In this document: positions 60,361 to 64,000 of the stretch, in pieces
How the letters are laid out: each line of letters begins with the position of its first letter
Numbering within the stretch: the first letter of the stretch is position 1
Assembly (NCBI RefSeq): GCF_003966895.1
Contig: NZ_AP018449.1
Span: 3,923,501-3,987,500, forward strand
Source of the DNA: Methylomusa anaerophila
Lineage (GTDB): Bacteria > Bacillota > Negativicutes > Sporomusales > Sporomusaceae
Length of the DNA stretch: 64,000 nt
Direction of reading: 5' to 3'
The notes under the pieces: model-generated
The model's database searches: none
What the model saw: only the letters and a program-made list of their open reading frames with translations
What the model was told of the DNA's origin: nothing
Made by a program: the position numbers and the translations under genes

Positions 60361-60922
60361 GTATATGAAAGAAAGAAAAAATAAAAAAAATAAAGGAAAG
60401 CAAAGATCCTATGCAATAATAGACCGGCTTCTTGTCCATTTATGTACCGGTTTAATTGCAGCTTTGTTAGTCTCACAATGTTTGCTGTTGAATCAAGATA
60501 CGCGGCAGTACCTTTCCCTGGTGGACAAACTGGAAGGCGAGCAAATTGCTGCCGTATTGCCTTCCCAGGCGGAAAACACACCTTATATCAAAGAGGAAGA
60601 TAAAATCAGCTCATTTGTTTCAAGATCATTACTCTCATTAAGACCTGGTAAAAATCTCGTAATTCGTATGATTAATCCCCCTGCCAATACAGATGTATTT
60701 GTTACCATAAATGGTGAAAACGCCGGAAATTTTCATGAAGGCAGTCTTAAGCTAACTGTATTTGAAGGAGATTACGTGGAAATTGACGTTACGGCACTCA
60801 AACAGCAGCCCGCAAGGTTCGTTATTGACGCCTCACGGGAGGATGTCATCACGCCTCAACCCGGATTACTGCTGGAAGCAACTGAGCCGATAATCGTAGT
60901 TGGCAGGGTAAAGTTAAAATAA
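60359..60922 (+). CDS. Hypothetical membrane-anchored protein
   Basis: 187-residue protein. A very basic N-terminus (KERKNKKNKGKQR) is followed by one transmembrane helix at about residues 23-44 and an extracytoplasmic domain with beta-strand character (LVIRMINPPANTDVFVTING, EGDYVEIDVTALK, VGRVKLK). Family not recognised. The ATG at 60359 is 10 bases from GGAG; the upstream region is a duplicated 13-mer GAACTATTACTAT, which includes this start codon's first two bases. Confidence 0.65.
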   Translation: MYMKERKNKKNKGKQRSYAIIDRLLVHLCTGLIAALLVSQCLLLNQDTRQYLSLVDKLEGEQIAAVLPSQAENTPYIKEEDKISSFVSRSLLSLRPGKNLVIRMINPPANTDVFVTINGENAGNFHEGSLKLTVFEGDYVEIDVTALKQQPARFVIDASREDVITPQPGLLLEATEPIIVVGRVKLK

Positions 60923-61021
60923 CAGGAAAGGGTTAACATCTTGCAGGTATGTTAAAAAAAAGTAATAATTTCTGCTCTACCAACCGACATGGAGGAAATT
61001 GGTTTAAAAAAGTGAATTATA

Positions 61022-61112
61022 CTGTATGGAACGCATTGCTTCGACGCTGTCGCTTAACCTCAGCTTATCCTAATACCCGGATGTCAATTCTTTAATCGGC
61101 ATAATATATTAT
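61022..61112. repeat. Dispersed palindromic repeat, family 2, copy C
   Basis: CTGTATGGAACGCATTG, then directly the core CTTCGACGCTGTCGCTTAAC, CTCAGCTTATCCTA and ATACCCGGATGT. Relative to copy A the left inner arm (about 25 bases with CCGGGTTTAGTAGGA) is missing, so the inner hairpin is broken. Lies just upstream of aroF. Confidence 0.75.
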
Positions 61113-61121
61113 ATTTTTGAA

Positions 61122-61138
61122 CTTTGGAGGCTCCAAAG
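61122..61138 (+). promoter_or_regulatory. Hairpin over the aroF ribosome-binding site
   Basis: CTTTGGAGGCTCCAAAG is a perfect palindrome that contains the only GGAGG before aroF (start at 61142). A 7-bp stem with a GGC loop would hide part of the site. Confidence 0.4.
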
Positions 61139-61141
61139 ATA

Positions 61142-62167
61142 ATGATTATAGTGATGAATGCTCCTACACCCGATCAGGTTAACCGTGTACTTAACAAGCT
61201 AAAACAACATAACCTTGCTACTTATTGCATTTCAAGCGGGGGCAATACAATTGTAACCGCGAAGGGAGACTTGTCTGCCTGCAATCCAGAATTGTACGAG
61301 CGAATGCCAGGCGTTGATCGAGTATTAATTGTCAAATCACCCTTTAAATTAGCCAGTCGTGAATTTCAGGCTGATGATACAGTTGTTGCCGTAGCAAATT
61401 CTACTGTATCATCTTTCGGCGGTAGCCGTTTGTCTGTCATTGCCGGCCCTTGTGCAATTGAAAGCTACGAGCAACTATATGAGTCGGCAGTAGGCGTCAA
61501 AACAGCGGGCGCAACAATGCTGCGAGGCGGGGCCTATAAACCCAGGACTTCACCGTATACCTTTCAAGGTCTGGCCAAAAACGGTTTGGAAATTCTAAAA
61601 GCAGTCAAAGATGCGGTAAAACTACCGGTGGTCTCTGAAGTTACCGATCCGCGAAATGTGGATCTCATGGTTCAATATGTAGATGTACTGCAAATCGGAG
61701 CACGTAATATGCAAAATTTTATTTTGTTACAAGAGGTCGCGATGGCGAACAAACCTGTCCTTCTTAAGCGAGGTAATTCGGCAACCATTGAAGAATGGCT
61801 GATGGCTGCCGAATATCTTATGGCTGGGGGTTGTTCCCAGGTTATACTTTGTGAACGCGGTATACGCACTTTCGAGAATTATACTCGTAACACTTTAGAT
61901 CTAAATGCTGTGCCGGTCGTTAAACATCTTAGTCATTTACCGGTAATTGTTGACCCTAGCCATGGAACCGGAAGTTGGCGTTGGGTTGGTCCTATGGCCA
62001 AGGCGGCAATTGCCTGCGGCGCCGATGGTTTGATTATCGAAGTGCATCCTTGTCCTGAAGAAGCGTTATCTGACGGACCTCAATCCTTAACACTCAATAA
62101 TTTTACCCAGTTGATGGATGAATTGCGTATATTATCTGCTGCTCTTGGCCGACCAGTGAACACTTAA
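61142..62167 (+). CDS. aroF: 3-deoxy-7-phosphoheptulonate synthase (AroF type)
   Basis: 341-residue DAHP synthase, first step of the shikimate pathway (phosphoenolpyruvate plus erythrose 4-phosphate). N-terminal ferredoxin-like regulatory domain ([19 protein letters not shown]), then the barrel with [43 protein letters not shown] and the metal-binding DPSHGTG. ATG 61142 matches the family start; the ribosome site lies 11 bases upstream within a palindrome. Followed by aroA at 24 bases. Confidence 0.95.
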   Translation: MIIVMNAPTPDQVNRVLNKLKQHNLATYCISSGGNTIVTAKGDLSACNPELYERMPGVDRVLIVKSPFKLASREFQADDTVVAVANSTVSSFGGSRLSVIAGPCAIESYEQLYESAVGVKTAGATMLRGGAYKPRTSPYTFQGLAKNGLEILKAVKDAVKLPVVSEVTDPRNVDLMVQYVDVLQIGARNMQNFILLQEVAMANKPVLLKRGNSATIEEWLMAAEYLMAGGCSQVILCERGIRTFENYTRNTLDLNAVPVVKHLSHLPVIVDPSHGTGSWRWVGPMAKAAIACGADGLIIEVHPCPEEALSDGPQSLTLNNFTQLMDELRILSAALGRPVNT

Positions 62168-62191
62168 TTTTTACATAAATGGGGTATGATT

Positions 62192-63499
62192 ATGAACAAT
62201 ATTATTGAAATTAAACCCGTAAAAGGGTTAGTGGGGACAATAAGTATTCCTGGGGATAAATCCGTATCGCATCGCAGTGTAATGCTAGCCGGTCTGTCTG
62301 AGACACCGGTCACTATCACCAACTTCTTACACGCTCAAGATTGCTGGTCGACAATCAACTGTATGCGGGCTCTGGGAGTATTGGTTGAACAAGACAACAG
62401 CGGCGTGTTGACCGTTCAGGGAAAGGGATTACATAATCTTTCCGAGCCGGACAATATATTGGATGCCGGTAATTCCGGCACAACGCTGCGACTACTGACC
62501 GGGATACTGGCGGCACAGCCTTTCTTCAGTGTGTTGACCGGTGACTCATCCCTGCGGCGACGCCCGATGAGCCGGGTAATAAGCCCTTTAACCATAATGG
62601 GATGTAAAATAATTGGCAGGAGCCAGTCACGGTATGCTCCAGTTGCCATTAGCCCTGCCGAAAAAGTGAGCGGAATTGAATATGATACACCTGTCGCCAG
62701 CGCGCAAATTAAGTCGGCTATTATGCTGGCATCACTGTTTGCCAATTCGCCGTCAACGATAACTGAACCTTCTATATCCAGAGACCATACTGAACGTATG
62801 ATGGCCACGTTTGGAATAACAGTGACCCGCTCCGGATCGTCTGTAACTGTTCAGCCGGCGCAAAAGTTAGCCGCTCCTCAAAAACTTTACGTCCCCGGTG
62901 ATATAAGTTCAGCGGCATTTTGGCTCGTTGCCGCCTCTATTATTCCTCACAGCCAGTTAACGCTCACTAATGTTGGGATCAATCCGACACGAACCGGTAT
63001 CTTGGATGTTCTGGTTCGTATGGGAGCTGATATTGCCGTGATTAATGAACACCGGAGCGGCGAGGAACCTGTAGCCGATATTCATGTTAGATCTTCCCAG
63101 CTAAAGGGAGTTGAAATAGAACCGGAAATCATTCCCAGGCTGATTGACGAAATTCCCATACTCGCTGTCGCCGCATTATTCGCCGAAGGAAAAACTGTTG
63201 TCAGAGGAGCCGAAGAACTTAGGGTTAAGGAAAGTGACCGGTTAGCCGCAATTACAACAGAATTAAGTAAAATGGGGGCGAATATTCAAGAAACTCCCGA
63301 TGGCTTCAGTATTGTAGGTCCGCAACGTATAACCATGGCGAGCTGTGACTCCCATCATGATCATCGAATGGCTATGGCTGCCGCAATCGCCGGAGCGGCA
63401 GGCAACGGGGTGAAAATTTCCAATGCGGAATGTGTCTCCATATCATACCCTTCTTTCTTTAAGATAATAGATGAAATTTCAGTAAACCCACTTAGCTAA
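62192..63499 (+). CDS. aroA: 3-phosphoshikimate 1-carboxyvinyltransferase
   Basis: 435-residue EPSP synthase joining shikimate 3-phosphate and phosphoenolpyruvate. Motifs: PGDKSVSHRSVMLAGL, the LDAGNSGTTLRLLTGIL segment, RRRPMSRVISPLTIMG, and ELRVKESDRLAAI with catalytic Glu. The GNSGT context has Ala after LD, as in class II (glyphosate-tolerant) enzymes such as those of Bacillota; the class call is tentative. ATG 62192 is 7 bases from GGGG; ATG 62186 is too close to it. Confidence 0.95.
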   Translation: MNNIIEIKPVKGLVGTISIPGDKSVSHRSVMLAGLSETPVTITNFLHAQDCWSTINCMRALGVLVEQDNSGVLTVQGKGLHNLSEPDNILDAGNSGTTLRLLTGILAAQPFFSVLTGDSSLRRRPMSRVISPLTIMGCKIIGRSQSRYAPVAISPAEKVSGIEYDTPVASAQIKSAIMLASLFANSPSTITEPSISRDHTERMMATFGITVTRSGSSVTVQPAQKLAAPQKLYVPGDISSAAFWLVAASIIPHSQLTLTNVGINPTRTGILDVLVRMGADIAVINEHRSGEEPVADIHVRSSQLKGVEIEPEIIPRLIDEIPILAVAALFAEGKTVVRGAEELRVKESDRLAAITTELSKMGANIQETPDGFSIVGPQRITMASCDSHHDHRMAMAAAIAGAAGNGVKISNAECVSISYPSFFKIIDEISVNPLS

Positions 63500-63523
63500 C
63501 TTTATTCTCTCATGGAGGAACCA

Positions 63524-64000
63524 ATGAAGCCAAAGCATTTAGTTATTGCCATTGACGGTCCCGCCGGCGCTGGAAAAAGCACGGTTGCTCAGATTGTTGC
63601 TCAACGTCTCGGCTATACCTATATTGATACCGGCGCCATGTACCGCGCGGTCGCCTGGGAATCCATACATCGCGGATTATCGTCCTGTGACTCTGGCGGT
63701 ATTGCTAGTATTGCCAAAAATATCAATTTAAAGTTATCTTATGTCAATGGAATGACAAATGTAACTATCAACGGATTAGATGTAACAGACGCCATCCGTA
63801 CACCCGAAGTTTCCAAAACGGTTTCATCCGTCGCCCAAATTCCTGCTTTACGCCAGGTCATGCTAAAAATGCAACGTGATATGGCCAGCTCCGGCGGAGT
63901 CGTAATGGATGGAAGAGATATTGGAACCCATGTGTTGCCGGGAGCTGATATCAAAGTATTTTTAACCGCTTCCATTAAAGAACGAGCCAAACGCAGATGG
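63524..64000 (+). CDS. cmk: Cytidylate kinase, 3' end outside window
   Basis: 159 codons open to the window edge. P-loop IDGPAGAGKSTVAQ, YIDTGAMYRAVAWE, then VVMDGRDIGTHVLPGADIKVFLTAS, cut here into DGRDIGTHVLPGAD as the key motif, and RAKRRW at the edge. Phosphorylates CMP and dCMP. TGGAGGA lies 6 bases before the ATG. Follows aroA, as is usual in Negativicutes and clostridia. Confidence 0.95.
   Translation, partial: MKPKHLVIAIDGPAGAGKSTVAQIVAQRLGYTYIDTGAMYRAVAWESIHRGLSSCDSGGIASIAKNINLKLSYVNGMTNVTINGLDVTDAIRTPEVSKTVSSVAQIPALRQVMLKMQRDMASSGGVVMDGRDIGTHVLPGADIKVFLTASIKERAKRRW

Overview
The window is a gene-dense stretch of a spore-forming Bacillota chromosome, almost entirely on the + strand. 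The gene order alaS-ireB-ruvX-DUF1292-mltG-trmR-trhP, the spoIIIA operon, and spoIVB-spo0A, mciZ/nudF-spoIIM-xerD-deoB-pdp-dacF-spoIIA-spoVA follow the Bacillus/Clostridium backbone. Several features (an AroF-type DAHP synthase beside aroA-cmk, an efp-DUF-spoIIIA junction, a TsaD paralogue beside nusB, DUF4911) make me think of a Sporomusaceae-like member of the Negativicutes. That placement is inference; no marker such as rRNA is present. No tRNA, rRNA, CRISPR array, phage or transposase gene was found.

Layout. 1-8.0 kb: alaS (5' truncated by the window), ireB, a ferredoxin-tailed aldo/keto reductase, ruvX, a DUF1292 gene, mltG and the U34 tRNA hydroxylation/methylation pair trhP-trmR. 8.1-12.7 kb: a class B penicillin-binding protein, aroQ, an M24 aminopeptidase, efp and a zinc-ribbon protein. 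12.8-18.0 kb: the complete spoIIIAA-AH operon (channel between mother cell and forespore). 18.2-29.6 kb: asp23/amaP/DUF2273, nusB, a TsaD-like protein, xseAB, ispA, yuiD-like, dxs, tlyA, nadK, mnmM, argR. 29.7-47.5 kb: recN, spoIVB, spo0A, a P-loop ATPase, a tiny divergent gene that looks like mciZ, a nudF remnant, spoIIM, xerD, deoB, pdp, dacF, spoIIAA-AB-sigF, dodecin and a spoVA operon. 47.5-55.6 kb: a lipoprotein, an M50 protease, trpS, scpAB, DUF2953-gerW, a second D,D-carboxypeptidase and spmAB. 55.7-64.0 kb: an uncharacterised two-gene flavin/Fe-S redox pair, rluB, an HI0933-type flavoprotein and the shikimate genes aroF-aroA followed by cmk (3' truncated by the window).

How the parts work together: Spo0A and sigma-F control entry into sporulation, SpoIIM drives engulfment, SpoIIIA feeds the forespore, SpoIVB signals back to the mother cell, SpoVA loads dipicolinate, and DacF, the second D,D-carboxypeptidase and SpmAB shape or dehydrate the spore. 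Consensus sigma-H promoters can be read upstream of spo0A (with a perfect 0A box over its -10), upstream of spoIIAA and, unexpectedly, upstream of ireB. Sigma-F-like and sigma-G-like promoters precede dacF and spoVAC.

The least explained material is non-coding. One family of four inverted-repeat-ended elements (19.27, 19.88, 28.93 and 37.37 kb) has two interchangeable sets of ends on related interiors. A second family of three copies (4.69, 58.90 and 61.02 kb) shares a GC-rich core inside AT-rich arms. One copy of the first family has supplied the last codons and stop of mnmM. Short tandem repeats of 7-15 bp are scattered through gene ends and spacers.
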